In this document: in pieces, positions 1 to 14,400 of the stretch
How positions within the stretch are numbered: the first letter of the stretch is position 1
Layout: each line of letters begins with the position of its first letter
NCBI GenBank assembly: GCA_024305405.1
Contig: JAKNDB010000098.1
Span: 3,157,501 to 3,221,500 of the forward strand
Reading direction: 5' to 3'
DNA: 64,000 nt
From: Dirofilaria immitis
Lineage: Eukaryota > Nematoda > Chromadorea > Rhabditida > Onchocercidae
Position numbers and translations under genes: made by a program
The notes under the pieces: model-generated
Database searches by the model: none
What the model was told of the DNA's origin: nothing
The model's input: the letters and a program-made list of their open reading frames with translations, nothing else

Positions 1-364
1 TCTTACTTTTTTTATTCCTCAAAATATTAATTAATAAATTTATTATAAATATGTTGCCATTTATATATATATATATAGAATATTTGTTTATAAAAATATT
101 ATATATTCCAAAATAAAAAAACAAAAAAAACGATCGTACTTTTAAAATTATTTTCAATCTATTCATCCGACTAATCTATCATGATTAGAAATTATAAATA
201 GACATAGATTGATGGAACAAAAAAAAGAAGAAGGGAAAAGAAGACGAGAAGAAAAAAAAATGTGGTAAAGTGAGAAAAGAGGAAGGAAAGAAAGATATCA
301 ATATATAAATGGAAATAAGTTGGCCAAGAATTAGAGAGCCAAGAAAATATCACAGACATCACAC

Positions 365-397
<33 letters not shown>
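365..397. repeat. (CAT)11 microsatellite
   Basis: Eleven uninterrupted CAT units are visible. They are followed within about 10 bases by TATA-rich and CACATA-rich simple sequence that continues to about 485. Confidence 0.95.
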
Positions 398-1020
398 TCT
401 TATAGATGTATGTATATATATATAAATATATACATACACACATATACACATACACACATACACACACATACACACATACATATATGTCTACTATTATTTC
501 TCCTTTTCGCTGCGATTTTTCTATAGATGAAGAAGGAACAAGAAGACTGAATCTCGACCACATCAACCACAACTATTTAGCTTATTGAAGTATGTTGCAG
601 CTTATGTCTGTATATTTGTCTGTCTATTCATGTGCACTACTATTTTACTAGTTATTATAAACATCAAGAAATATATATATATATATATATAGATTCATCA
701 TATATCTGTGCTTGGGAGACTAACATTTTATGCTTTGTCGTTTTGATCTTTGACATTAATCTCTCTCATCAACGATTAAAAACAATCGAAAATAGTAGTA
801 GAAATGATTGAAGTAGCTTTAAAGATTAAAAAAATCAATTGGATTTCGTAATTTGAATTCATCAAATATCTCTTCTCTATTTTTTAATGTATAATTAATT
901 AATTATTTATTATCATGTAAAAGTAGTTAGTTAAAGTAACCGAAGAATCTATCTATCTATCTATCTATACATGGATATATAACAACATATATTATATTTG
1001 TGTATTTGTTCAAAATTTTA

Positions 1021-1852
1021 ATCCTCTTTGTTATATATAATCATTAATTATTATCATTATTAATCGTTATCAATTTTAGATCATATTAATAGGAATGATT
1101 GAAAATAATTCCTATTAATAGAATAGATATCTGAATTTTATGATCTAAATTCCTAATAATCATCATCTATTTCCTATATAATTTATTATTATTATTATTG
1201 ATTTTTGAATCATATAATATAAATAGTAAAAATAGATGATTTTAATAATAATCCTCTTTGTTATATATAATCATTAATTATTATCATTATTAATCGTTAT
1301 CAATTTTAGATCATATTAATAGGAATGATTGAAAATAATTCCTATTAATAGAATAGATATCTGAATTTTATGATCTAAATTCCTAATAATCATCATCTAT
1401 TTCCTATATAATTTATTATTATTATTATTGATTTTTGAATCATATAATATAAATAGTAAAAATAGATGATTTTAATAATAATCCTCTTTGTTATATATAA
1501 TCATTAATTATTATCATTATTAATCGTTATCAATTTTAGATCATATTAATAGGAATGATTGAAAATAATTCCTATTAATAGAATAGATATCTGAATTTTA
1601 TGATCTAAATTCCTAATAATCATCATCTATTTCCTATATAATTTATTATTATTATTATTGATTTTTGAATCATATAATATAAATAGTAAAAATAGTTGAT
1701 TTTAATAATAATCCTCCTTGTTATATATAATCATTAATTATTATCATTATTAATCGTTATCAATTTTAGATCATATTAATAGGAATGATTGAAAACATTT
1801 CCTATTAACAAATAGATATCTGAATTTCATGATTTAAATTCGTAGTAATCAT
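1021..1852. repeat. 230-bp tandem satellite, about 3.6 copies
   Basis: Units start at 1021, 1251, 1481 and 1711, each beginning ATCCTCTTTG (ATCCTCCTTG in the fourth), so the period is exactly 230 bp. Copies 1 to 3 look nearly identical over their full length. The fourth is partial and diverges after about 1790. No open reading frame of note. The homogeneity suggests recent unequal exchange or replication slippage. Confidence 0.95.
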
Positions 1853-2386
1853 CGTCCATGTTGTGTTGACTTATTCATCCGAACTATTGCTCCGATCTGA
1901 TTGTCGGGTCGTCATCAATTTGTTCCCCAAACTGTTGCTCCTATCTGACCCATCGAATTTCGATCATAAATAGTCAAAATAGTTAATGCTAATAAACCAA
2001 TCGAATTTTATAATCTCATTTTGAAGATATTGTTTCTCAGTTTGGTATATATGCTTAATTATTATTCGTTACTAGTATATTGGATTACATATAAGAAAAA
2101 TGTTTTAGTAATAATTAATGTTAGCAAACTAATCAAATTTCCATAATTTAAATTCGAAATATTGATTCCATACCATTTATTATATATGATTAATTAATAC
2201 TAATAATATTATTTCTCATACAGATCATATTACTCTTATCATTTCCATTCTTATAATATTATATCATTTATTATAAATATTTTTAGAAGATCATTATTAT
2301 TCTTAAAATATTATATCATTTATCATAAAACATTTTTAGGATGTAATATTTTAAGAAGAATTGTTTTTTTTTTTATTTATTTCTAG

Positions 2387-2420
2387 AAACGGATTAATTC
2401 TATGCCATACAATCCGTCCC

Positions 2421-2466
<46 letters not shown>

Positions 2467-5400
2467 GCAACAAAAATCTATCGATCAACAACCAGGTTTT
2501 TGTTTATTTTCAAAATTTTTTTTCGTCGAAATTTTTTAAATATTTATTTAATAATTTTATTCCACTCATTCATTAATCATTATATCTTCAATTCAAGTCT
2601 TTTATTGAGTTACTATTTATACTAACTGAATTACTATTTAGTGATACATTTTATGGAAAATATCAATGATTTATCGCAATCCGCAAATACTACTCAGAAT
2701 TGTTGATTAAATTTAGTTAGTCTAATAATTTAGATCATAGATCAAATGATTTAAATCGTTAACAAGAAGTAATAGTGAGAGTTATAATTGAGTAAAATAA
2801 GTTCTAATCTTTGTTCTGCTCATTTACTAAAATTACTCAATGATTATAAATATCTCAAATCGATTTATTGCTCCATTATCTTAGCAATCATTTTACAATC
2901 AAAAAATAATAATAATTATTATTATTATTATTGTTTATCTGTACATTTTTTCTTTCTTCTTTTCCCTATTTACTCTTTTAATTATTTTGTTATTTTTTCA
3001 TTTAAATATTTTCTTTTAATTTCAATACTTATATATCTTCTTTTCTTCCTCGTATTTTTCATGTTTCATTTATCGATCATTCGATCATGTATTAATTCGT
3101 TTAATGTCCATGTTTTTGTTTTTGTTTTTTTTTTTTTTTTTTAACTCCTTCCTTTATCCATTTTATTTCTTTCTCATCATTTATCTGCCTCATTATGTTC
3201 ATAAATCCTTTATTTATTTATTATTCACAACAATTTATTTGTCAACATGCTGCCATTTATTAATTGACTTCTTTGCTTGTTTATATTTATTTGGCAATAC
3301 GAAGAGATATATTAAATGCTCTAAAATAAGCATAATAAAAATAATCTTTTACTTTCATATCTATTTGCCGCCTAAGCTTTTTATTTTATTTCCATAAGTA
3401 AATTGTTTTCCTTTCTTTTTTTTTTTTTCACTTGTTTTTTACTTCCTTTTTTCACTTATTTCTTTTATACCGGAACAACATTTGCAAAAAAAAAAAGAAA
3501 GTTTGAAATGAAGCTAATAAAAAGCTAAATATAAAAATGGCAAATTTTTTTATATTTATTTATTTTAAATTTATTCTATTCTCTATTGATATGCTTATAT
3601 TTTCATACATTTGAATATTTACTTACCTATTTATTTATTTATACATATATATATATATATGCTGGTTCCCTCTGAAGTTTCCCTCAGGATAGCTGGAGTA
3701 CGTAATTAAAGCAGTTATATTCGGTAAAGCGAATGATTAGAGGAATTATGGGACGAAATGTCTACAACCTATTCTCAAACTTTCAATGAGTATGACGTCT
3801 TGCTTGCTTAAATGAAGCATAGACATTAAATGTGTACTCGAACTATTAAATGTATGCCTAAAAAATTTATTTACATTTATCCATTTATTTTGTTTTATCT
3901 GCTGAACGGAATTTATTGATATTTTTTCATATCAATTTATCCATTGATCATTATTTGTATTTTTATCATTTTATCTTCATTTTCACTGCTATCATTCCAT
4001 AAATTTTTTAATGCTTCTTTCTAAAATATTCTGTATTAAGTAAACATGATAGTATTTGGTATGAAAAGTACCTTATCCATTCTTGAATATATCATTCTGA
4101 GATGATGTATTATGTTTCAAAATATTTCATTAATTTTGTTTGCAAGTAAATTAATTTTAAAAAAACAGAAATTTCTTCTATTATCTCGAATATATAATTT
4201 AAAAAATAGATAAATGCAAAGTTTAAAAATTGATTGATTTGCAAGAAAATAAAGTTTGTTTAAGAAATCAATATATATATATATATATATATAGTATATG
4301 ATCCTCGTAGATAGATAGTATGTATATTGATTGATCAAATAAATAGATAGTATATTGATTGATCAAATAATTCGATTGTTTCACCTTAGATAAATATTTG
4401 TTTTTGTAAATAATTGATGTTTAGATTACTAACGGAACAGATAATCGTTTTTTTTATTATGTTTTTTTTCTTCCTTTTTCACATCAATTAATCATTAATC
4501 TTTTCAACGAAAAAAATTTGAAATATTTAGTTTGCAGTGATAATGATGAAATGATATTGATTATATGCTATTGGTTGAATTGCTTTAAGATAATGTTAGA
4601 AAGAAAAAGGATGAAGGATGAAAAATTTGCATATTCGATTGTACATTATAATTGCAGTCATTAGCAAACACTATTGATTATTACTATTATTATTATTATT
4701 ATTAAATATATCATATGATTAATACGATAAGCCATCTGTTCCTATCATTTCATCCTATCAATAAATTTTGTCATCCAAAATTTCAACGAACATATTATTC
4801 GATACATTTTATTATCATAATTTTATGCTAATTCTTTTATAATTTTTATGCTAATTTTATCATCGTAAAATATTATAATATTTTTTTTTTAAAATATTTC
4901 AAAATTACAATCTCAATATCATATACTGCAAAAAATAACCATAGGAAATAATTTACATATTCATTTTTATTATCATTAAACTCTTCCTTTAAAGTTTTTT
5001 TTTTTACAATTTTGCTCAAAGTACTTGTTTGCTATATCAGTCTCGTAATCGTAATGTTTATCACTTTCTTTGAGCTGCAATCTTAAACAATCCGTCCCGT
5101 GTGGAAGAATAATTTATACCGTAAATTCTCTCACTCATACAGGTTTATTTAAAAAGAAAGAAAAAGAAAAATAAAAAGAAGGAAGGGAAAATTTATTCAG
5201 AGATTTTATTTGTGAAAATTTTTAGAGAAAGTTAAAAGTTTTAAAAGTGGCAGCAGAAGTTGAAATTTAAAATATGTTATAAATATGAGAAGAAAAATGA
5301 ATAACGAAATAATTCTCGAGGGAACTCTTCTTATTCATGCATAGTATTCGTATAACAAATGGTTGCTATCAATTGTTCCTCCTCTATTGCTTATACTCAA

Positions 5401-8400
5401 TTTTCACAATTTTCAATTTGAATTAATTCAAAAGCACAAAAAAGAAAAAATTCCACCAAAAATTGATTAAAAATTTTTTCATTTTATACTAAACAAATAT
5501 ATTTATAAATTATGAAGAAAAAAAAAATCATCCAATAATTTCCTAATAATATTTCATTTTTAAAGAAATAAATATCGTATTGCTAAAAAAAAAAAAAAAA
5601 AAAGGAAAATTAATTTTGAAATGATAAATGAAAAAGTTTAATACTAATTTAGATTAAAACAATAATTTTTTTTTTTTTTTGCTCTATCTTAAATTATATT
5701 CAATAATTTAATTTCAGGATGTTCATTACCAGCAGAAGTTGTACGAAAAATTCATCAAGTAGATCAACAATGCTCCACACTTACTGCATCTGGCATTACA
5801 GGCTTTTCAGCTCGTATTCTCGACAAGTAATTCAAATTATCCTATTTATTTGTGAAATGCGCTCGTAATTGTTTTGAAATTTAAATTCAATTTCTAAATT
5901 ATTTGATTCTGCTATTTCATTAGTAGCTAAAATTTCTTTTAATGTTCCTTGTCTGATTTTAGTTTAATCAATACGGTATTTGTCATTTTTTTTCTTTATG
6001 TATTAGCTGACAATTTGTTGTAGCAAATAGATCATCATCGATTAGCTGAATTTTATTTCCTAGCCTTATAGTGAGTAATTTTCAACATTTATAATCGCCT
6101 TTGCTTATTACATCTTTTATAGAGATTATAGGGATATTCTTTGACAAGGTTAAAATAATACTCAGTTAATTCCTCTTTGGTCAGCTTTTCATTTCTAAGT
6201 TTTGTAAATTCTCTTTTCATAAAAAGTAGATGAAGCAACATTATGATCCAAGTGTAAAAAAGGTGATTGTATATTGAGTAATCAAAAAATTCTATAATAT
6301 ATATGATTAAATTAAGTTACTTCCTTTCGGTGCTCTTAATATTTGCTGCCAAATCACCTTCATCTCCTATATTTATGCTGTAACCTTTTTCCTTAAGAAT
6401 ATTGCGCAAATTATGAAATACTTCTGCAAACATTCTGATTGCTTCACTGAGAGCATCAACGCCAGTAGGAAGAATCATGAATCCTTGAAAATCAATTTCA
6501 GTATTAATTTCCTTCGTAAATATTATCAAAATTCTATTTAATATTTTAATAATATTAGTAACGGTAGTAGTGTATTTTTCTCTCATAACATATAGAAAAC
6601 AGAAGTAATATTGATCTTTTTTGGTTTTGTTTTCTATAGAAGAGAATCTTATGTTAAAAGATTCTCTTCCTAAAAATCGAATAAAATAGGAGCAATTTCT
6701 TAAAATCTATTTCACTCGATCGATATTATCATTCAACCAAATCAGTCAAATATGATAAGAATAACATTTATGTACATTTGGATCATACAATCTTCCTAAT
6801 TATTCAATTTAATAAATAGTATTTGAATTAATTTTTCTGTAAATAAATTTCTTGAAAAAATTATGAAAGGAAAATTTTTAAATTATAATTCAGATCAGAA
6901 TATCGAATGGAAAAACGAGGTGCTGCTGGTGCTGGTGATATCATTGTTGTCCAATTAGTGGAAATTATCAAAAACCAGGTCAAAGTCTTGGCTTATATCT
7001 TCGGGAAGGTAACGGTACTGACAGGTATATATCTAAAATTTTAATTTTTTGCTTTAAAAATTACCAATTGGTCTTTTAATAAATATATCAGACACTATTT
7101 ATCAATTATTAGTAAACCGTTAAAAATAATACTAACTGAATGTTATTTGTAAAAATTACAAAAAAACTTGGATCATGCAGTTTTCCTAATTATGCAACTT
7201 AATAAATAGTGTTTACCAATTATTACCGACTAATTGTATTAAAACAAAAATTGAAGGAAAAAAAGACATTGAATTCAAAATTGTCGCAAAAATTCTAAGA
7301 TTCACATGAAATCTTTTATAAATCAATATTACAAAGATGACGATAACTTGGAATATTTATTTCTACTGCTACTTTGTTTTCTTGTTTGCATAATTTTTTT
7401 TTTTTTGCAGATATTTTGCTAAAATTTACCAAAGAAAAAAAGTAATCAATTTTAGGCCATCAGGTGTATTTGCATCTCGTTTTGGTGAGAATTCAGAGTT
7501 GGAGAAATACGGTGATATTATTCGTCCAGGTGATGAAATATTATCGGTTAATAATGTAGATGTATCTACGATGAGTATTGATGATGTTGTATTGGTACTT
7601 TCGATACCACGTCGTCTTCTACTTAGGATACGTTATATTAAAAATAAAAGGTATTTTTTCTGCTTATTTTTTGTAAGATAACATTGTTTATTTAAAAATG
7701 ATCAAACTAGAATGAATGATTCATGTTTATATCTTGAACATAAGTTATTCTTATCTAACTCATTTTTTCTAGCAGATTTTTTTTTCTTATAATTTTGAAA
7801 TTTTTTTATTTTTTTCAACTTATCATTTATGCTTCATTAATTGATAGTCTTTAACAATGCTGATAGGATAATCAGCTATAAAATACATACAACTATCTAA
7901 AAGATACTCATTTACGACAATTATCCAATATATTACATCAATAAGTCAATCATTGTTCAATAATTATGATTGCGTAATTGCTAATTTAATGTTAGGGAAA
8001 GGATGACACAATCACATTCGATGGTAACACGACCGGTGGTCGTTTTCAAAAAGTGATCAAGAGCAATATGATGATACACCTACATCTACCTTACTAAATC
8101 ATCCAACCTCAACCGCCAATACATGGCTTGGCAAAAAGCTCGTCAACAACAGGTATTTTTGTACTTTTTACATCATCTAAAAATTTTTATCATTTCATTT
8201 TATCATTTGAAATTATTTATGATTATTTAGCTTCATTATAAATATAATGTTACTTACGAAGGTTGAATATTTCTTAAGATATAAATTAAATTAGTAAGAC
8301 AATTTTTAAGTGATATTATCGTTTTTAGTTGAAGTTATTATCAACTTCTATTCAGTCTTCTTTGTATATTAAATTGAATTTTAATTTTGGTTTTCATTCT

Positions 8401-11400
8401 GATTTGTATATCATCAATTAAAATCATATATTTACTAACATATGGACAAAATTTTTGAAATGTTCGTCTTTTTATGATTGAATTTGAGAATTCAAAATTT
8501 CATTATTACAATAGCATTAGTTGTAGCTATATGATTATTAATAAATTTTCCATATTATTGTTATTTTTGATCTAATCTACAATAAAAATGAAGAGCTGTT
8601 AAATTCTTCATTCTATTCGTTTAATTCATTCAAAATATATTCTAAAATCTATTTTTAGGATTCTTTGATACCAAATCAGGATGTGAAATTCATAATCAAA
8701 AATATTCATCTAGTCTATATATATATGTATATGGATATCATATATACATGTATATGGGGATGAATATTTTTGATTATGAATTTCATATCCTGATTGGGTA
8801 ATAGCTTTAATATTACTATGCTATTTGCATAATTAAATTGATGATGATTGTGTTAAGAATAGATTACTTATGCTTTTCCTTCTTTTTTTTTTTTTTTTTG
8901 TATGTGTATGAAAAGTTATTGAAAAAGAAAGCCTAACATCTAAATTGCCTACTATAAATCAGCCAGAATTATTGCTATTCCTACAAATTGTCTCTTAGCA
9001 ACTCATGAAAAAACGAAAGGAAAAAAAAAAATCTACTCTTTCTTTTGTCAATTTTTGGGCCAAAAATATATATTATTTCGTTTTGTAAAATATTTCATTG
9101 ATAATAGCAATTAAAAAAAAAATCTATTTTATCTAAACTTTCTAAAAAAAAAAAAAAAAGAAAAAGAAAGAAAAACCTTGAATTAATCATATGCTAAAGT
9201 TTTAAAGCCTTGAAAATTTTTCAACCTTTTCGAAATTCTTTTCAAATGTCTAGCATTTTTTTTTTTTTTAATCACACCTATTTTCTCTTTCTTCTTTTTT
9301 TTTTCTCTATATCATTCTTCTTTTAAAATTAATTTTTATAAAAGTAATAATTTTAATCAGTTTATTTAAGTCTTATAAAAATTATTATCATGCATTGTAA
9401 GTTGAAACTTTTTTTTTGCCTAAAATTAATATTTCATTTGCTACTTTCATTTCTTTCTTCGCATTACTGATGGAGCTTATTTTTTATAGCTTTTTACTTC
9501 TAGCTGAATATTTTCGAAATATTGAAATATTTGAAATTGTATTTTGGGAAATAATTTATTCCTTAAAATTTTAATCATATAATTTCATTTCAAGTTATTA
9601 AGTATACTCGATTTATTTTATAACAATACATGCCTATTTCTCATATAAACTTTTGCAATTTCAAATTATCAAATTTGTTCATTTCATAATGTAGCAATTA
9701 TTATATAAAAATTAAATTTAATTACTTGTAATGATAATGAAAAATTATTATTAATGATAAATATTTTTATTATCAATGCTATTTTAGGAAATGGCTAAAC
9801 GATGCTCACAACCATCTTCTGCTTCAACATCTTCCGCAACGGTAACCGGTTTATCGTCCATGATGACCTTAAGTCCACGACAGCATTTTACCGGTCATTC
9901 ATCTCGTCTACTAAATAGTCAAGCGGAAAAATTGGAAGAAACCGTTTCACGAACTGCTCGTGTGCCACCTCCGAAATTATTGCCTTCTGCGGTACGTCGT
10001 ACTGACAGTTTTACCACCACTGCTCAATTACCCTCTTCTATCCAGGTAGAAATCTTAAATGATTCTATTTTAGTATCACATATTCTAAATGATTCTATTT
10101 TAGTATCATATCACATATTCTAAATGATTCTATTTTAGTATCATATCACATATTCTAAATGATTCTATTTTAGTATCATATATTCGTAGGTATATCATTT
10201 ATTAATCACATCTATGATATATTCGTAAATATATCATTTATTTTATCATTAAAATGATTCCAAAATATTTCTAGTTCGAACTGATTTTTTTCTATAGTTT
10301 ACTCTAATTTATAGATAGTTTTAGATTATAATATTAATTAGTTTTCAGATGCTACCTTCTGCATATACTTATTCAATGCCTCGATCGTTAACCCAACGAC
10401 CCGTGCCTATGCAATCTTTTCCTGGACCATCAACTGCTCCTGATTACCTTCCGGCATCATCTAGCTACGGTGCTTTTCCGGGAAGTCTTGGTCTTTCACA
10501 ATTCCATGTGCCATCCGGTACATCTCGTCCACTGCCTATCAATCAACGTTCGCTTAGTGATGTAGCTGGTTATTCTATGCATCATTCCCTTTGCTCTCCA
10601 CCAGGAGCTATGGATCCAAGGTATATGTTACGTGGTCAATCAGCTTGGCATCCGACTGATCCATCAAGTAGGAGTAATTCATTGCCACGTCGACGTGCTA
10701 TCTCAGGTACTGCACCACCACGGACCGTAAAATGGCGAAATGATGTTATCGATGGCGCAAGTTTGTTCATATTTTAATTATTAAAATTTTATGCATTATT
10801 CATTTAAAAAATTAGCTTTAGCATTTAACCTATTACCTTGAATATCTTGATTAAAATGCAATTAAAATTCATATAATATATGATGAAATTTAATTGCAAT
10901 ATTTTGCTTAATTTACATTTGTCTAAAAATCACAATATCTTCATTTTTCTATTTGTCTCCTTTTTTTTTAAGTGATAATTTTCGTTATTAGATTTTTTTT
11001 CCTTAAAACACTCATTCTTTTCTACAATATATCACTATAGTACTGTATCCTAAAAAATCTCTCCAAAATTACTTCCCTACAATATATCTATCCATCCCTT
11101 TTTACAGTATATCTTTACAATACTGTATCCAAAAGATCTTTCCAAAATTACTTTTCTACAATATATCTTTACAATATTGTATCCTAAAAAAATCTCTCCA
11201 AAATTATTTTTCTTTAACACTTAAATTTCATATATTACCATTAATATTTCCTCTTCTCTTCTTCTTTTCAAAATATCATTTCTGAAGGCATTTTTGCTAA
11301 TATTTTTAATTTTTGCAATAATTGTTAGTTTTGAAATATTCTAAAATTATTTTCTTAAATGAAAGAAAAAAAAGAAAAAAGAAAGCGAACGATAGATTGT

Positions 11401-14400
11401 CTCATTTATTATTTAAAATTTATTTCAAATATTTGACAAGCAAATATTCATTGCTTGTCAAATATTCTAAATTAAGCCATTCATTATATATTAACAAAAC
11501 TAACAGTTAGTATCAAAATTATGAATAGCTTTTTATCAACCCTTATCAATTTATCTTTTATCAATTCTTATTTCATTCATCACATTGTGTATAATGTTAA
11601 AGTCATTCATCATATATTAACAAAACTAACAATTAGTGTCAAAATTATGAATAACTTTTATCAATCTTTATCAATTTATCTTTTATCAATTCTTATTTCA
11701 TTTATCACATTATGTATAATATTAAAATCATTCATCATATATTAACAAAACTAACAATTAGTATCAAAATTATGATTAGCTTTTATTAATATTTATCAAT
11801 TTATCTTTTATCACTTCTTATTTCATTTATCGCATCATGTATAATATTTAAATCATTCATTATATATTAACAAAACTAACAATTAGTATCAAAATTATGA
11901 ATAACTTTTATCAATCTTTATCAATTTATCTTTTATCAATTCTTATTTCATTTATCACATTATGTATAATATTAAAATCATTCATCATATATTAACAAAA
12001 CTAACAATTAGTATCAAAATTATGATTAGCTTTTATTAATATTTATCAATTTATCTTTTATCAATTCTTATTTCATTTATCACATTATGTATAATATTAA
12101 AATCATTCATCATATATTAACAAAACTAACAATTAGTATCAAAATTATGATTAGCTTTTATTAATATTTATCAATTTATCTTTTATCACTTCTTATTTCA
12201 TTTATCGCATCATGTATAATATTTTTAATCCTCATTTTAAAAAAAAATCCATCTCTTTTATTCTTTAATGATTTTAAATTTGCTTTATCATTAAAATTCG
12301 AGAATCTTTTTTTTTTGCGTAATTGTCTATTTCATCGTTTTTAGTATTTGAATTTTTTTCCTCAAATTAAAATTATCTTAAAATTTTTGTATTATTAATA
12401 TTTGTTAGTAACACTAATGGAATAAATAAATAATAATATATTCGAAAGAATTTTATGAATTACTCTTCTATGAACTTTTATGAAAATAATTATAATAAAT
12501 ATTAAATAATCATAAATTTTATAATAAATTTTAATCTAACGCTTTCTTTTCAAATTCATTTGCATCGTATTTAGGATTAATTTAGTACTATTGAAATTTA
12601 CAAATTGATTATTAAATTCTATGCAATCCTATTCAAAATTGTTAGTTTTATCAAATTTTCTAAATTAAATCAAAAAATTTTTATCTATTGATTGCCTAAT
12701 TGCTTTCTTCAAATTTTCGACCCGTAGAAAAAGTAATTTAATAATTGATTACTATTATTGATTATTTAAAAATAAAATCAGTAATATTTTTATTATAGGT
12801 TTTTTTTCCTTTTTTTTACAATGAAATTTCATTTATCTTTGCTGTCCATTTTAAGTATATCATGAAAAAAAAAATTGAAATATTTAAGAAATAAAAAAAA
12901 AAACAACAACAACAAGCAACAAACAACAACAATAACAATATTCTCATTAAATAACATTTATTAATTAAATTATTTAAATTTGAAATATTTTTGCATTAAT
13001 ATTTTACGAATTCAATTTCGAGAAAATATCGTAAAATTTGTTTTGAAAAGTTTAATATTTTTTTTTGGAATTTCAAAAGTTTGATATCTTTTTTGGAATT
13101 TCAAAAGTTTAATGTTCTTTCTTTGGAATTTCAAAAGTTTAATATTTTTTTTAGAATTGCAAAATTTCATATTTATGAAATTAGATGAAAGAAAAAGAGA
13201 ATAATTAGCACAATTTTGCCAAAGAGATATGATTTGAAGAAAAAAAAAAGTTTAATGAAATATTTTAAATTTATGAGTAGAATTTGATTGATTATTTTGA
13301 AGTTAATATTCATAGATGAATATTTTTTTATAAAATTTTAACAAATCTAATTTAAAATGAACTTTTTCTTTTTTTTTTTTTTTGAAGAAACTTATCTTTA
13401 ATAATTTTGCAAAAAAAAAAATGAATTTCAATTTTTATTTTAGTTTAAAATATGATAATCCAATAAAGACCTCTTTTTTTATTTTTTTAATTTCTATCAT
13501 GATGATATTTTGGATTTTTCATAATTTTTATTTTTATTTTATCGTTGCAAATTTTTATTCAAATTTAGATGCTCGAATGCGTTTTGGTAGTAGTAATGTT
13601 AGTGGTCAATATGGTCGTACAATTGATGATATATTTTCGCGCAAGAATATCGTAATTGGGCATGTATCGATACGGGAATTAGACCACAGGAAAGGCAATC
13701 AAGATGGTCACATACATACGGTGAAAAACCTGGTACTTCAATTCGAAGTTCTTCACTTCCTTCTCGAGCTATTTTAACTACCGTTAGTTGTTTTAATTTA
13801 TTATCTATTAATTAAAAGGACGAAAAAGATAAAATTATCTTTTTTTTTAGTAAAATCAATAATGATAGATAAAGTTTGATAAATTTCAAATTAATAATGA
13901 TAGATAAGGTTTGATAAATTTCAAATCAATAATGATCGATAAAGAATGATGGATAAAGTTTGATTAAAAAAAGAAGTATAAATTTTTGCTAATTTTTTTC
14001 TTTCAGGCTGATAGATTTTCACTTGGTCATGAACGTGGTGATTTATTAGATAGATTACATGTATCACCATTAATGAATAGACGAGTACCATTACGAGTAG
14101 CGGGACCAGGTTTTGATGTTGATACTCCATTAGATGTCACATCACTTACTGGAATTCTTGTTGTACAGGTTTTTATTTACTTTTTTTTTTTTTTGAATTA
14201 AAATTATTGTATCATAAATTTTAAAAATTATATGAATATCCATCCATTTTTTTCAAGAATCTTTTTTAGTTTTTTACTCTTATTTATTTAGTCCTATCAA
14301 TTATTATTTAATTATTATATTTCTTTATTTATTTACTTTTTATAAAACAATAAACAAATAAATTTACTAATATCCTAACATATTTACTAGTTTTTCATTC

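Larger units (their letters stand above)
1..2386. other. Upstream non-coding DNA with microsatellites
   Basis: I see no gene here. Open frames in the first 600 bases are only translations of simple repeats (poly-Asp from an ATC/GAT run, Tyr/Ile from TATA and CACATA runs). The stretch holds an 11-copy CAT run (365-397), TATA and CACATA runs (about 410-485), an ATCT run (about 948-968) and the 230-bp satellite annotated separately. Upstream exons or the promoter of syd-1 could lie here but nothing identifies them. Confidence 0.6.

Noticed and set aside
192..588. Open frames on both strands around 192-588, including a 126-codon one with poly-Asp
   Set aside because: They translate ATC, TATA and CACATA microsatellites and have no splice or domain support.
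2361..2576. Poly-Asn open frame over the CAA repeat
   Set aside because: It is the wrong frame of the syd-1 polyglutamine exon. The splice sites and phase support poly-Gln.
2788..3397. Two long overlapping plus-strand frames rich in Phe, Leu and Tyr
   Set aside because: T-rich intron DNA gives such frames by chance; no conserved motif and no start context.
11322..11745. Open frames with Ser/Leu/Ile-rich content
   Set aside because: They lie in or beside the 125-bp tandem repeat and repeat with it.
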